A stretch of 64,000 bases of DNA from Rhodopseudomonas palustris (lineage in GTDB: Bacteria; Pseudomonadota; Alphaproteobacteria; Rhizobiales; Xanthobacteraceae), in assembly GCF_003031265.1 (NCBI RefSeq), contig NZ_CP019966.1:2914001-2978000 (forward strand), written 5' to 3'. Under the pieces are notes generated by a model. It was not told the DNA's origin. It did not search any database and saw only the letters and a list, made by a program, of their open reading frames with translations. Both the position numbers and the translations under genes were made by a program. Shown piece after piece: positions 1 to 9,786 of this stretch; position 1 is the stretch's first letter, and the number at the start of each line of letters is the position of its first letter.

Positions 1-61
1 GGAGCTCCGATAGAGAGACGCGCACCGGCAAGAAAAGACAAAACCAATTGCGGGATAAAAA

Positions 62-310
62 ATGGCGGCAGACCGCGCACAAAACCTTCAAGACACTTTC
101 CTCAACCACGTACGCAAGACAAAGACTCCCCTGACGATCTTTCTGGTCAACGGGGTGAAGTTGCAGGGTATTGTCACCTGGTTCGATAATTTTTGCCTTT
201 TGTTGCGGCGCGACGGTCATTCGCAGCTCGTCTACAAACACGCGATCTCGACGATCATGCCGGGGGCGCCGATCCAGCTGTTCGAAAGCGGCGAGGACTC
301 GCCAGCTTGA
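62..310 (+). CDS. hfq: RNA chaperone Hfq
   Basis: Hfq forms a hexameric ring that pairs small RNAs with mRNAs and affects their stability in the cytoplasm. The 82-residue product is a full-length short alphaproteobacterial Hfq. The Sm1 region is visible as [20 protein letters not shown] followed by a GIVTWFDNF segment, and the Sm2 signature YKHAISTI lies near residue 60. There is almost no C-terminal tail, unlike the enterobacterial protein. hflX starts 11 bases after the stop, which is the classic hfq-hflX arrangement, so the two are probably co-transcribed. The 61 bases upstream hold no gene. Identity is very secure. Confidence 0.98.
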
Positions 311-321
311 GGCGGGCCTGA

Positions 322-1692
322 TTGGAACCCCGCAGCATTGACGAGGGCGCCGATCGTCCGCGATCGGGGCAGGGCGGAGAGACTGGACGAGTCATCGTCG
401 TCGGTCCGTATTTGCGCACGCGCCGGGGTGATCCTGACGCGGCGGATACGGCCGTCCGCGACAACGACGCGCGGCTCGATGAAGCCGCGGGTCTTGCGCG
501 CGCCATCGACCTCGACGTCGTCGAGGCGGTGCTCACGCCGATCAGCCAGATTCGTCCCGCGACCTATCTCGGCAAGGGCAAGGTCGAAGAGATCGTCGGG
601 CTGATTGCCGCGCACGAAGCCGACCTCGTGGTGATGGATTGCGCGCTGTCGCCGATCCAGCAGCGCAACCTGGAGAAAGCCTGGAACGCCAAGGTGCTCG
701 ATCGCACCGGCCTGATCCTGGAAATCTTTGGGCGCCGCGCCAAGACCCGCGAAGGCACCCTCCAGGTCGAGCTGGCGCATCTCAACTATCAGCGCTCGCG
801 CCTAGTGCGCTCGTGGACCCACCTCGAGCGCCAGCGCGGCGGCTTCGGCTTCATGGGCGGCCCTGGCGAAACCCAGATCGAGGCCGACCGCCGGTTGATC
901 GGCGAGCGCATCACCAAACTCGAGTCCGAGCTGAAGAAGGTGCAGGCGACACGGCGGCTGCATCGCGCCGGTCGGCAGCGCGTGCCGTATCGCGTGGTCG
1001 CGCTGGTCGGCTACACCAACGCCGGCAAGTCGACGCTGTTCAACCGGCTGACGCGGGCCGACGTGCAGGCGGCCGACATGCTGTTCGCAACGCTCGACCC
1101 GACGCTCCGCGCGATCCAATTGCCGCACGGCGGCAAGGCGATGCTGTCCGACACCGTCGGCTTCATCTCCAATCTGCCGACCCAGCTCGTCGCCGCATTC
1201 CGCGCGACGCTGGAAGAGGTGCTGGAAGCCGATCTGATCCTGCATGTCCGCGACATCAGCCACGAGGATGCCGAAGCGCAGCAGCACGACGTCGACAACG
1301 TGCTGCGCCAGCTCGGCGTCGATGCGGCCAGCGGCCGGATTGTCGAAGTCTGGAATAAGATCGACCGCTTCGAGCCCGAGCAGCGGGACGAATTGAAGAA
1401 CATCGCGGCGCGCCGGCCTGAGGATCATCCGTGCCTTCTGGTGTCGGCGGTGAGCGGCGAGGGCGTCGATGACCTTCTGCTGGCGATCGAGCAGCGCCTG
1501 GCGGCCACCCGCACCGTGCTCGATCTGTCGATCGATGCGGCGGACGGGGCCGGCGTGAGCTGGCTCCATCGCAACACTGAGGTGCTGGCGAAGGATCTGG
1601 TCGACGGCCGATACGCCATGACGGTGCGGGTCGAGGACAACAAGCGCGACGTCGTGGTCGACCGTTTCGGCGCGGTGCCGCGGCCGGATTGA
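322..1692 (+). CDS. hflX: ribosome-associated GTPase HflX
   Basis: HflX is a GTPase that binds 50S subunits and rescues or splits stalled ribosomes under stress. The 456-residue product has the HflX N-terminal domain (about residues 25-200, with a glycine-rich [15 protein letters not shown] linker) and then a G domain. Its G1 loop is [10 protein letters not shown]3 is DTVGF and G4 is NKID. The start used is TTG 11 bases after the hfq stop; no better ATG lies before the conserved region. It follows hfq directly and is probably in the same operon. Confidence 0.96.
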   Translation: MEPRSIDEGADRPRSGQGGETGRVIVVGPYLRTRRGDPDAADTAVRDNDARLDEAAGLARAIDLDVVEAVLTPISQIRPATYLGKGKVEEIVGLIAAHEADLVVMDCALSPIQQRNLEKAWNAKVLDRTGLILEIFGRRAKTREGTLQVELAHLNYQRSRLVRSWTHLERQRGGFGFMGGPGETQIEADRRLIGERITKLESELKKVQATRRLHRAGRQRVPYRVVALVGYTNAGKSTLFNRLTRADVQAADMLFATLDPTLRAIQLPHGGKAMLSDTVGFISNLPTQLVAAFRATLEEVLEADLILHVRDISHEDAEAQQHDVDNVLRQLGVDAASGRIVEVWNKIDRFEPEQRDELKNIAARRPEDHPCLLVSAVSGEGVDDLLLAIEQRLAATRTVLDLSIDAADGAGVSWLHRNTEVLAKDLVDGRYAMTVRVEDNKRDVVVDRFGAVPRPD

Positions 1693-1894
1693 GGGCGCGA
1701 ATCGGCGCTTTGCGGAAGCGCCGATCGCGGCAATTTCGGCGCCTTTCACGAAGGCTTTTCGCGACCGTCGAAAACGCCCCGTAAGTCTTTGGAAAAACGA
1801 GCGGAAAAACCTTCGAAAACCGCGTCCGAAAGGGTGGTTCACAACACCCCGATACGCTATACGAATCCGATCAGATTCTGACCGGAATTCACCC

Positions 1895-4636
1895 TTGTCC
1901 GACAAAGACGACGAGAAGCCCGGGGAGCCGCTGGCGCCCTCGGATATTCGCCCCGTATCCATTCTCGACGAGATGAAGCGCAGCTATCTCGATTACGCGA
2001 TGAGCGTGATCGTGGCGCGAGCGCTACCGGATGCGCGCGACGGGTTGAAGCCGGTGCATCGCCGTATCCTCTTCGGCATGTACGAGAACGGCTTCGAGTG
2101 GAACAAGCCGTATCGCAAGTCGGCACGCACCGTCGGCGACGTCATCGGTAAGTATCACCCGCACGGCGACCAGTCAGTGTACGACGCGCTGGTCCGCATG
2201 GCGCAGAACTTCTCGATGCGCGTGCCTCTGATCGATGGTCAGGGCAATTTCGGTTCGGTCGACGGCGATATGCCGGCGGCGATGCGGTACACCGAATCCC
2301 GCCTGACCAAGATCGCGCAGACGCTGCTCGATGATATCGACAAGGACACCGTCGACTTCCAGCCGAACTACGACAATTCGGAACGGGAGCCGCAGGTTCT
2401 TCCTGCCAAGTTCCCGAACCTGTTGGTCAACGGCGCCGGCGGCATCGCGGTCGGCATGGCCACCAACATCCCGCCGCACAATCTCGGCGAGGTGATCGAC
2501 GCCTGTATCGCGCTGATCGACGATCCGGCGCTGTCGATCGACGATCTCAACAAGATCGTGCCGGGTCCGGACTTCCCGACCGGCGGCATCATTCTCGGCC
2601 GCGCCGGCATCCGCGCCGCCTATCAGACCGGCCGTGGCTCGATCGTGATGCGTGGCAAGGTCGAGATCGAGACCGTCCGCAAGGACCGTGAAGCGATCAT
2701 CGTCACCGAGATTCCGTATCAGGTGAACAAGGCCACGATGGTCGAGCGCATCGCCGAGCTGGTGCGCGAGAAGAAGATCGAAGGCATCGGCGATCTGCGC
2801 GACGAATCCGACCGCGACGGTTTCCGCGTGGTGATCGAGTTGCGCCGCGACGCCGTACCTGAGGTCGTGCTCAACCAGCTCTACAAGTTCACGCCGCTGC
2901 AGACCAATTTCGGCGCCAACATGGTGGCGCTGGAAGGCGGCCGGCCGCAGTTGATGAACCTGAAGGATCTGCTGACGGTCTTCGTCGCATTCCGCGAACA
3001 GGTCGTCACCCGCCGCACCAAATTCCTGCTCAACAAGGCGCGCGATCGCGCCCACATCTTGGTCGGCCTCGCGATCGCGGTGGCGAATATCGACGAGATC
3101 ATTCGCGTGATCCGTAATTCGCCTGATCCGAACACGGCGCGCGAGACCCTGATGTCGCGCGACTGGCCGGCCGCCGATGTCGCGGCGATGATCACGCTGA
3201 TCGACGATCCGCGCCACAAGCTCAACGAGGACGGCACCGCCAGGCTGTCGTTCGAGCAGGCCAAGGCGATCCTCGATCTGCGGCTGCAGCGCCTCACCGC
3301 GCTGGGACGCGAAGAGATTTCCGAAGAGCTCGACAAGCTCGCGGTCGAAATCGCCGACTATCTGGAAATCCTGCGCTCGCGGGCGCGGGTGCAGACGATC
3401 GTCAAGACCGAGCTCGGCGAGGTCAAGGCCGAGTTCGCAACGCCGCGGCGGACTGAGATTGTCGAGCAGGAAGGCGAGGTCGAAGACGAAGACCTGATCC
3501 AGCGCGAGGACATGGTGGTGACCGTGTCGCACGCCGGCTACGTCAAGCGGGTGCCGCTGTCGACCTATCGGGCGCAGCGCCGCGGCGGCAAGGGCCGCTC
3601 CGGCATGGCCACCCGCGAGGAGGATTTCGTCTCGCGGCTGTTCGTCGCCTCGACGCACACGCCGGTGCTGTTCTTCTCGTCGCGCGGTCAGGTCTACAAG
3701 GAAAAGGTCTGGCGGTTGCCGCTGGCGCCGCCGAACGGCCGTGGCAAGGCGCTGATCAACATCCTGCCGCTGGAGCAGGGCGAGCGCATCACCACGATCA
3801 TGCCGCTGCCGGAGGACGAAGCCTCGTGGAGCGAGCTCGACGTGATGTTCGCCACCACCGGGGGCAACGTCCGCCGCAACAAGCTGTCCGACTTCGTCGA
3901 CGTCCGCCGCTCCGGCATCATCGCGATGAAGCTCGACGAGGGCGAGGCGATCGTCGACGTCCAGATCTGCACCGAGCGCGACGACGTGCTGCTGACCGCC
4001 GCCGGCGGCCAGTGCATCCGCTTCCCGGTGCCGGACGTGCGCGTGTTCAGCGGCCGCACCTCGATGGGCGTGCGCGGCATCGCGCTGTCGTCCGGCGACA
4101 AGGTGATCTCGCTCAGCATCCTGCGTCACTTCGAGGCGACGCCGGCCGAACGCTCGACCTATCTGAAGCAGTCCGGCGCGATCCGCCGTGCCGCGACCGG
4201 TGAGGAGAACGAGCCGATCGAGACGCCGGAAGTTGAAGCCGAGGAGGGCGATACGTCCGCGGCGCTGTCGCAGGAGCGCTATGCCGAAATGTCGGCGTCC
4301 GAGCAGTTCGTGCTGACGATCTCGGAGAACGGCTACGGCAAGCGGACCTCGTCGTTCGAGTACCGCACCACCGGGCGTGGCGGCAAAGGCATCGTGGCGA
4401 TGTCGGTGAACAGCCGCAACGGCAAGCTGATAGCGTCGTTCCCGGTCGAAGACTCCGACCAGATCATGCTGGTCACCGACAACGGTCAGCTGATCCGCTG
4501 CCCGGTCGAAGGCATTCGCGTCGCCGGCCGCTCGACGCAGGGCGTGATCGTGTTCGACACCGCGGATGACGAGAAGGTCGTCTCGGTCGAGCGCATTCCG
4601 GAGACCGACGACGGCGAAAACGGCAACGGCGGCTAG
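1895..4636 (+). CDS. gyrA: DNA gyrase subunit A
   Basis: GyrA is the breakage-reunion subunit of gyrase, which introduces negative supercoils. The 913-residue product has the catalytic tyrosine in MRYTESR (Tyr132), a winged-helix/tower/coiled-coil core to about residue 540, and a C-terminal beta-pinwheel that starts with the GyrA box QRRGGKG. The start is TTG, read as [10 protein letters not shown]. The quinolone-determining region reads [11 protein letters not shown], so Gln93 sits where E. coli has Ser83, while the acidic residue equivalent to Asp87 (Asp97) is kept. An acidic insert (about residues 770-800) interrupts the pinwheel. A hairpin about 90 bases downstream may end the transcript. 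Confidence 0.97.
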   Translation: MSDKDDEKPGEPLAPSDIRPVSILDEMKRSYLDYAMSVIVARALPDARDGLKPVHRRILFGMYENGFEWNKPYRKSARTVGDVIGKYHPHGDQSVYDALVRMAQNFSMRVPLIDGQGNFGSVDGDMPAAMRYTESRLTKIAQTLLDDIDKDTVDFQPNYDNSEREPQVLPAKFPNLLVNGAGGIAVGMATNIPPHNLGEVIDACIALIDDPALSIDDLNKIVPGPDFPTGGIILGRAGIRAAYQTGRGSIVMRGKVEIETVRKDREAIIVTEIPYQVNKATMVERIAELVREKKIEGIGDLRDESDRDGFRVVIELRRDAVPEVVLNQLYKFTPLQTNFGANMVALEGGRPQLMNLKDLLTVFVAFREQVVTRRTKFLLNKARDRAHILVGLAIAVANIDEIIRVIRNSPDPNTARETLMSRDWPAADVAAMITLIDDPRHKLNEDGTARLSFEQAKAILDLRLQRLTALGREEISEELDKLAVEIADYLEILRSRARVQTIVKTELGEVKAEFATPRRTEIVEQEGEVEDEDLIQREDMVVTVSHAGYVKRVPLSTYRAQRRGGKGRSGMATREEDFVSRLFVASTHTPVLFFSSRGQVYKEKVWRLPLAPPNGRGKALINILPLEQGERITTIMPLPEDEASWSELDVMFATTGGNVRRNKLSDFVDVRRSGIIAMKLDEGEAIVDVQICTERDDVLLTAAGGQCIRFPVPDVRVFSGRTSMGVRGIALSSGDKVISLSILRHFEATPAERSTYLKQSGAIRRAATGEENEPIETPEVEAEEGDTSAALSQERYAEMSASEQFVLTISENGYGKRTSSFEYRTTGRGGKGIVAMSVNSRNGKLIASFPVEDSDQIMLVTDNGQLIRCPVEGIRVAGRSTQGVIVFDTADDEKVVSVERIPETDDGENGNGG

Positions 4637-4726
4637 GCCGGCGCTCGAGGAGAGGCGGCGTCCGTTCGCCGCCTCAGCGCCACGCTATGGCGCGCAGTCA
4701 GCAGGCTGCACGATCGCCAGAATCGA

Positions 4727-4757
4727 AAGACCCCCGAGGGGGCAACTCGGGGGTCTT
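4727..4757 (+). terminator. hairpin downstream of gyrA
   Basis: A perfect 12-base-pair stem (AAGACCCCCGAG paired with CTCGGGGGTCTT) closes a 7-base loop in the gap between gyrA and the convergent small gene. It lacks a clear run of T on either side, so it is a probable rather than textbook terminator. Its position between convergent genes suggests it could work in both directions. Confidence 0.6.
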
Positions 4758-4821
4758 CGGTACAGAGCGCCCTTGGAGGGAAGCGCTTTGCGGAAACTAG
4801 CGGTCGGATAACGCCAAAATC

Positions 4822-5079
4822 TTAATGTCGTTCCGCCGTCACCAGCCGCGCCTGACCGATCGGCGCGTGGCTGGCATTGGCGTTGCGGAGGCAGGACGGC
4901 TCGAAATTCGGCCAGGCCTGCTCCGAGCAGGCGGTGCCGAGGGGACGGATGTCGAGCCGGTCGCCCTTGGCCAGAGCCTGCGGAACGCTGGCTTCGACCT
5001 GCGGGGCAAAGCCCGGAAGAATGGTGACTGCCGCGGCAGCAAAGGCGGCGATCGCGATCACGGAAAGAGCCTTGATCAT
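4822..5079 (-). CDS. small exported protein of unknown function
   Basis: An 85-residue protein that I do not recognise as a named family. Residues 1-30 form a clear Sec signal peptide: MIK, a hydrophobic run LSVIAIAAFAAAAVTILPG, then an AxA-like site near QVEAS. The mature part is about 55 residues and has two cysteines (in TACSEQ and PSCLRN) that could form a disulfide in the periplasm. It is convergent with gyrA and divergent from coaD. The signal peptide and isolated position with its own upstream space argue that it is real. Function unknown. Confidence 0.7.
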   Translation of the reverse strand: MIKALSVIAIAAFAAAAVTILPGFAPQVEASVPQALAKGDRLDIRPLGTACSEQAWPNFEPSCLRNANASHAPIGQARLVTAERH

Positions 5080-5418
5080 GACGGTGTCCCCTGTCGTCTC
5101 GATGGTCCGGCCGTTTCGGCCTGGAGTGCTTTGTCGCTTCCCGATGCGGCTGGTTTACCCAGCGCTGGTTTCAGAACGTCTTCATCGCCCGGCCATTCAG
5201 GTTTCATGACCGCGGGGATTTGTTTCTTGGCTTTCGGGCGCATGAAACAAACCCGTAAAAACGTGTGTGTTTTCAGGCGCCTCCCGTTACCATGCAGAAG
5301 ACGCGCGAAGCCGCGATCCGGTTCGATCCGCAGCGCGAAATAAATCCGCCTGCCAGCTGCAGTTTTGAAGGAACTGGCGCCGCTTGCTCGATCCCGCGCG
5401 CCGCGCTAGACGGGCCGG
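5080..5418. other. divergent intergenic region before coaD
   Basis: 339 bases between the small exported-protein gene (minus) and coaD (plus). It must hold the promoters of both. It contains an A/T-richer patch with AAAAACGTGTGTGTTTT near 5256-5272, but I cannot assign a regulator. No RNA gene or further coding frame is recognised here. Confidence 0.5.
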
Positions 5419-5928
5419 ATGTCACGCATCGCGCTTTATCCGGGGTCTTTCGATCCCGTTACCAACGGCCATCTCGACGTCGTCCGCCACGCCGTGGCGC
5501 TGTGCGACAAGCTCGTGGTGGCGATCGGCATTCATCCCGGCAAGAAGCCGCTGTTCACCACCGAGGAGCGCCTCGCGATGGTCGAACAGGTGTTCGGCCC
5601 GGTCGCCAAGGCGGCCGGCTGCGCGTTCGGCTGCACCACCTATGACAATCTCACCGTCACCGCGGCCGAGAAGGTGGGGGCGACCATCATGATCCGCGGC
5701 CTGCGCGACGGCACCGATCTCGACTACGAGATGCAGATCGCCGGCATGAACGAGACCATGGCGCCGGCGATCCATACCGTTTTCCTGCCGGCTTCGGTTG
5801 GTGTGCGCCCGATCACCGCCACACTGGTGCGGCAGATCGCTGCGATGGGCGGTGACGTCTCGGCCTTTGTTCCGGCCGAGGTGGCGTCCGCCCTGAAATC
5901 CAAGTTTGCCGCCGGCTCGCCGGCCTAA
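5419..5928 (+). CDS. coaD: phosphopantetheine adenylyltransferase
   Basis: CoaD transfers AMP from ATP to 4'-phosphopantetheine to give dephospho-CoA, the penultimate step of coenzyme A synthesis. The 169-residue product is of normal length and begins with the nucleotidyltransferase signature [16 protein letters not shown], which carries the TNGH motif. The Gly-Leu-Arg segment [14 protein letters not shown] near residue 90 is the expected substrate-binding region. Where many homologs have an ISSS/T stretch, this one reads [12 protein letters not shown]. The next gene starts 16 bases after the stop, so coaD probably heads an operon with the cyclophilins. Confidence 0.96.
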   Translation: MSRIALYPGSFDPVTNGHLDVVRHAVALCDKLVVAIGIHPGKKPLFTTEERLAMVEQVFGPVAKAAGCAFGCTTYDNLTVTAAEKVGATIMIRGLRDGTDLDYEMQIAGMNETMAPAIHTVFLPASVGVRPITATLVRQIAAMGGDVSAFVPAEVASALKSKFAAGSPA

Positions 5929-5944
5929 CCGACCCGGAGTTTTC

Positions 5945-6508
5945 ATGATCCGTCTGATCGGCCTCTTCGCGGCGCTGCTGTTTGCGCTGCCGGCGCTGGC
6001 GCAGCCGCTGCCCGCCAATCTCGACAAGCAGAACGCGCTCGTCATCGACACCACCAAGGGCCGCATCGTGATCGCGCTCCGGGCCGACATCGCGCCCAAG
6101 CACGCCGAGCGGCTGAAGCAGCTTGCCCGCGAAGGTTTCTACAACAACGTGCCGTTCCACCGCGTGATGGGTGGCTTCATGGCGCAGACCGGCGACGGTC
6201 AGAACTTCAACGGCACCGGCGGTTCGAAGTATCCGAACCTGAAGCAGGAATTCTCCAACGTGCCGTTCACCCGCGGGGTGGTCGGCATGGCCCGGCGCGG
6301 CGACAGCGTCGACAGCGCCAATTCGCAGTTCTTTATCATGTTCGCCGACGGCCCGAGCCTGAACGGCCAGTACACCGTGATCGGCAATGTCGTGTCCGGC
6401 ATGGATGTCGTCGACAAGCTGAAGAAGGCTTCGCCGACCTCGCCCGGCGGCGCCGTGACCGATCCGGACAAGATGGTGAAGGTCCAGGTCGCCTCCGACG
6501 TGAAATAG
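5945..6508 (+). CDS. exported cyclophilin-type peptidyl-prolyl isomerase
   Basis: A cyclophilin that catalyses proline cis-trans isomerisation, here predicted to be periplasmic. The start is placed at ATG 5945 (MIRLIGLFAALLFALPALAQ) because this gives an ideal signal peptide ending in ALAQ. The cyclophilin fold is visible in FHRVMGGFMAQTGD, GMARRGDSVDSANSQFFIM and LNGQYTVIGNVVSGMDVVD. It lies 16 bases after coaD and just before a small exported protein and a second, cytoplasmic cyclophilin. Confidence 0.92.
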   Translation: MIRLIGLFAALLFALPALAQPLPANLDKQNALVIDTTKGRIVIALRADIAPKHAERLKQLAREGFYNNVPFHRVMGGFMAQTGDGQNFNGTGGSKYPNLKQEFSNVPFTRGVVGMARRGDSVDSANSQFFIMFADGPSLNGQYTVIGNVVSGMDVVDKLKKASPTSPGGAVTDPDKMVKVQVASDVK

Positions 6509-6517
6509 GCGATCTCA

Positions 6518-6961
6518 TTGCTGCCGCGCCGACTGACGATAGTCGCGGTAGCTTTGATCGCAGGGACGATCGGTCTCACCGTTCGCCCCGCGTCTGCGCA
6601 GAACGCGCCGATCGACAATCTCAACGCATTGTTTTCCGTGATGAAGCAATGCTGGCGTCCGCCGCGTCTGCCGGTCGGGAATCCCGGCATGCAGATCACC
6701 GTGCTGGTGAGCTTCACCCGCAGCGGCGAGATCCTCGGCAAGCCGCGGATCACCTTTGAAAGCCCGGAGGGCGGCCGGGACGACAGCCTGGCCTATCGCG
6801 TTGCGGTGATGGAGGCGTTGCAGCGATGCACGCCACTGCCATTCACGCCCTCGATGGGGGGCGCCGTCGCCGGACGCCCGTTCATGCTGCGGTTCGACGA
6901 TCGCAGACAGAGTCCCAAACCAACAGAGAAGAGAGCATGGCTGATAACGACAACATCCTGA
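6518..6961 (+). CDS. small exported protein between two cyclophilins
   Basis: A 147-residue protein that starts with TTG. Residues 1-28 form a signal peptide (RRLTIVAVALIAGTIGLTV then ASAQ). The mature part resembles the TonB C-terminal fold found in many small rhizobial proteins: a segment around VLVSFTRSGEILGKPRITF, then AVMEALQRCTPLPF and PFMLRFDDR. There are two cysteines, in KQCWRPP and QRCTPLP. It starts 9 bases after the first cyclophilin and its end overlaps the second cyclophilin by 25 bases, so translation is probably coupled. Family assignment is tentative and function is unknown. Confidence 0.75.
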   Translation: MLPRRLTIVAVALIAGTIGLTVRPASAQNAPIDNLNALFSVMKQCWRPPRLPVGNPGMQITVLVSFTRSGEILGKPRITFESPEGGRDDSLAYRVAVMEALQRCTPLPFTPSMGGAVAGRPFMLRFDDRRQSPKPTEKRAWLITTTS

Positions 6962-7404
6962 TCCTCGAAACCACCCAGGGCACCGTGAAGATCGAGATGC
7001 GCCCGGATCTGGCGCCGAACCACGTCGCCCGGATCAAGGAGCTGGTGCGCGAGGGCTTCTACGACGGCATCGTGTTCCACCGCGTGATCGAAGGCTTCAT
7101 GGCGCAGACCGGCTGCCCGCAGGGCACCGGCATGGGCGGCTCCGGCAAGAAGCTGAAGGCCGAGTTCAACGCCGAGCCGCACGTCCGCGGCACCGCGTCG
7201 ATGGCCCGTGCCGCCAATCCGGACTCCGGCGACAGCCAGTTCTTCATCTGCTTCGACGACGCCCGCTTCCTGGACAAGCAGTACACCGTTTGGGGCAAGG
7301 TGATCGAAGGCATGGAGAACGTCGACAAGATCAAGCGCGGCGAGCCGGTCAAGGATCCGGACAAGATCGTCAAGGCCAGCATCGCGGCCGACGCTGCGGC
7401 TTGA
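6937..7404 (+). CDS. ppiB: cytoplasmic cyclophilin-type peptidyl-prolyl isomerase
   Basis: A 155-residue cyclophilin of the PpiB class without a signal peptide, expected in the cytoplasm. The start at ATG 6937 follows the purine-rich AGAGAAGAGAG, and the protein begins MADNDNILILETTQGTVKIE. Active-site segments include FHRVIEGFMAQTG, ASMARAANPDSGDSQFFI and TVWGKVIEGMENVDKI. It overlaps the preceding small-protein gene by 25 bases. It forms a pair with the exported cyclophilin upstream, giving the cell one isomerase on each side of the membrane from one transcript. Confidence 0.95.
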   Translation: MADNDNILILETTQGTVKIEMRPDLAPNHVARIKELVREGFYDGIVFHRVIEGFMAQTGCPQGTGMGGSGKKLKAEFNAEPHVRGTASMARAANPDSGDSQFFICFDDARFLDKQYTVWGKVIEGMENVDKIKRGEPVKDPDKIVKASIAADAAA

Positions 7405-7451
7405 TCAGTGATACGTCGGCCGCGTTCAGGCCGGCGTAGCCATCAAGAAGG

Positions 7452-7566
7452 TGTCATGCCCGGGCTTGACCCGCCTGCGGGGCCGTAGCCCTCTTCGGCG
7501 CGGCGGAGGCCCGGGCATCCATCTTTTTGAAGAGGATGGATTGCCGGGTCGAGCCCGGCAATGACG
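7452..7566. repeat. palindromic intergenic repeat (copy 1)
   Basis: A compact element between ppiB and queA built from nested inverted repeats. ATGCCCGGG (from 7456) pairs with CCCGGGCAT (7511-7519), ATCCATC pairs with GATGGAT, and a terminal hairpin TGCCGGG-TCGA-GCCCGGCA runs into ATGACG. The outer ends resemble the CGTCAT/ATGACG ends of the other repeats here (38592, 50452, 63386). Such elements are common between genes in Bradyrhizobium and Rhodopseudomonas. Confidence 0.75.
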
Positions 7567-7576
7567 TACTGGAATC

Positions 7577-8659
7577 ATGCGCACCGATCTGTTCGATTTC
7601 GATCTGCCTGCCGAGAACATCGCGCTGCGGCCGGTGAGTCCGCGCGATGCCGCGCGGATGCTGGTGGTGCGCCCCGGCGCGCCGCTCGAGGATCGGATCG
7701 TGCGCGATCTGCCGTCGCTGCTGGCGCCCGGCGATCAGCTGGTGGTCAATGATACAAGGGTGATCGCGGCGCAGCTGACCGGTCGCCGGATCGGCCGCGG
7801 CCTCGAGCCAAAGATCGAAGCGACGCTGATCAAGCGGCTCGACGGCGCCCGCTGGCAGGCGTTGGTCAAGCCGGCCAAGAAGCTGCTGCCGGGCGACGTA
7901 GTGCGCTTCGGCCATGACGGTCGGGTCTGCCTGCTCGGGCATCTCGACGCCACTGTGGAGGCCAAGGGCGAAGCCGGTGAGGTGACGCTGGCGTTCTCGG
8001 TCCATGGCCCGGTGCTCGACCAGGCGATCGCTGAGATCGGCGCCACGCCGCTGCCGCCTTATATCGCCTCCAAGCGCCTGCCCGACGCGCAGGACACTAC
8101 CGATTATCAGACCATGTTCGCCGCCAATGAGGGCGCGGTCGCGGCCCCGACCGCGGGGCTGCATTTCACCGCCGAACTCGAAGCCGCGCTGGCCGCGCGG
8201 GGCGTCGGGCTGCACCGGATCACGCTGCATGTCGGGGCAGGGACGTTCCTGCCGGTGAAGGCAGAGGACACCAGCGAGCATCGCATGCACGCCGAATGGG
8301 GCACGATCAGCTCCGGCACCGCGGATGCGCTGAACGCAGCGCGCGCAGCCGGCGGCCGGATCGTCGCGGTCGGGACCACGTCGCTGCGCTTGTTGGAAAG
8401 TGCGGCGCGCGATGACGGCCGCATCGCGCCATTCGCCGACGAAACCTCGATCTTCATCACGCCGGGCTATCGCTTCCGCGCCGTCGACGTGCTGATGACC
8501 AATTTCCACCTGCCGCGGTCGACGCTGTTCATGCTGGTGTCGGCATTCTGCGGTCTCGACACCATGCAGGCGGCCTACGCCCACGCCATTCAAACCGGCT
8601 ATCGGTTCTACTCTTATGGCGACGCCAGCCTGCTGTTCCGGAACGACATCACCCCATGA
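7577..8659 (+). CDS. queA: S-adenosylmethionine:tRNA ribosyltransferase-isomerase
   Basis: QueA converts the preQ1 base in tRNA to epoxyqueuosine by transferring the ribosyl part of S-adenosylmethionine. The 360-residue product begins [19 protein letters not shown], the usual QueA opening, and contains [11 protein letters not shown] near residue 58, [10 protein letters not shown] near residue 190, [14 protein letters not shown] near 215 and [16 protein letters not shown] near 310. These are the conserved QueA blocks. Its stop overlaps the tgt start (ATGA), so the two steps of queuosine synthesis are translationally coupled. Confidence 0.97.
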   Translation: MRTDLFDFDLPAENIALRPVSPRDAARMLVVRPGAPLEDRIVRDLPSLLAPGDQLVVNDTRVIAAQLTGRRIGRGLEPKIEATLIKRLDGARWQALVKPAKKLLPGDVVRFGHDGRVCLLGHLDATVEAKGEAGEVTLAFSVHGPVLDQAIAEIGATPLPPYIASKRLPDAQDTTDYQTMFAANEGAVAAPTAGLHFTAELEAALAARGVGLHRITLHVGAGTFLPVKAEDTSEHRMHAEWGTISSGTADALNAARAAGGRIVAVGTTSLRLLESAARDDGRIAPFADETSIFITPGYRFRAVDVLMTNFHLPRSTLFMLVSAFCGLDTMQAAYAHAIQTGYRFYSYGDASLLFRNDITP

Positions 8660-9786
8660 CCGTGCCCAATCACTTCGAACTGCTCGGGACCGACGGCGCC
8701 GCGCGCACCGGCCGGCTCACCACGCCGCATGGCGTCGTTCGCACCCCGGCCTTCATGCCGGTCGGCACCGCGGGCGCCATGAAAGGGCTGCACTGGCGCG
8801 AAGTCCGCGACGCCGGCGCCGATATCGTGCTCGGCAACACCTATCACCTGATGCTGCGGCCCGGCGCCGAGCGGATCGCGGCGCTCGGCGGCTTGCAGCG
8901 ATTCACCACCTGGAATGGTCCGATGCTGACCGACTCCGGCGGCTTCCAGGTGATGTCGCTGGCGCAGCTTCGCAAAGTCAACGAACAGGCGGTGACGTTC
9001 CGCTCGCACATCGACGGCGCGGCGATCGAATTGTCGCCGGAGCGCGCGATCGAGGTGCAGCGTCTGCTCGGCTCGGACATCGCCATGCAACTCGACGAAT
9101 GCGTGCGGCTGCCGGCCGATCGCGCCGATATCGAGCGGGCGATGCAGTTGTCGCTGCGCTGGGCCGAACGCTGCAAGCGCGCGTTCGAAACCGCGCCGGA
9201 CGGCTACATGCTGTTCGGCATCGTGCAGGGCGGCGACGTGCCGGAGCTGCGCCACGCCTCGGCGCAGGGGCTGATCGACATCGGCTTCCACGGCTATGCG
9301 ATCGGCGGCCTCGCGGTCGGCGAGCCGCAGGACGTGATGCTGGCGATGATCGAGGAGGCGGCGCCGATCCTGCCCGCGGAGCGGCCGCGCTATTTGATGG
9401 GCGTCGGAACGCCGGAGGACATGCTGGAGGCGGTGGCACGCGGCATCGATATGTTCGACTGCGTGATGCCGACCCGTAATGGCCGCCACGGTCTGGCATT
9501 CACGCAGTATGGCCCGATCAACCTGCGCAACGCCAAGCACGCCGACGATCCGCGGCCGCTCGACGAGGAAAGCGACTGGCCCTCGACCCGCAACTGTTCG
9601 CGGGCGTATCTGCATCACCTGGTGAAGTCGAGCGAGACGCTCGGCGCGATGCTACTGTCCGAGATCAACATCGCCTACTACCAAAGGCTGATGCGCGACA
9701 TCCGCGCCGCGATCGCCACCGGTCAGTTCGAAGAGTTCAGGCTCCGCACCCGCGCCGGCTGGGAACGGGGTGATCTGCCGCGCTGA
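8656..9786 (+). CDS. tgt: tRNA-guanine transglycosylase lacking its zinc site
   Basis: Tgt exchanges guanine 34 for preQ1 in GUN-anticodon tRNAs. The 376-residue TIM barrel has the DSGGFQ block (Asp93), [21 protein letters not shown] and the nucleophile in [13 protein letters not shown] (Asp268). The C-terminal zinc subdomain is degenerate. Bacterial Tgt normally has Cys-x-Cys-x2-Cys and a His 26 residues on. Here [20 protein letters not shown] puts Ser306, Trp308 and Thr311 at the cysteine positions, and SEINIAYYQ puts Ile337 at the histidine. All catalytic residues remain, so it is probably active but metal-free, or it has shifted role. It overlaps queA by 4 bases. Confidence 0.95.
   Translation: MTVPNHFELLGTDGAARTGRLTTPHGVVRTPAFMPVGTAGAMKGLHWREVRDAGADIVLGNTYHLMLRPGAERIAALGGLQRFTTWNGPMLTDSGGFQVMSLAQLRKVNEQAVTFRSHIDGAAIELSPERAIEVQRLLGSDIAMQLDECVRLPADRADIERAMQLSLRWAERCKRAFETAPDGYMLFGIVQGGDVPELRHASAQGLIDIGFHGYAIGGLAVGEPQDVMLAMIEEAAPILPAERPRYLMGVGTPEDMLEAVARGIDMFDCVMPTRNGRHGLAFTQYGPINLRNAKHADDPRPLDEESDWPSTRNCSRAYLHHLVKSSETLGAMLLSEINIAYYQRLMRDIRAAIATGQFEEFRLRTRAGWERGDLPR

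Noticed and set aside
2174..4129. A 651-codon minus-strand frame across gyrA.
   Set aside because: Antisense shadow of gyrA with no motif and no ribosome binding site.
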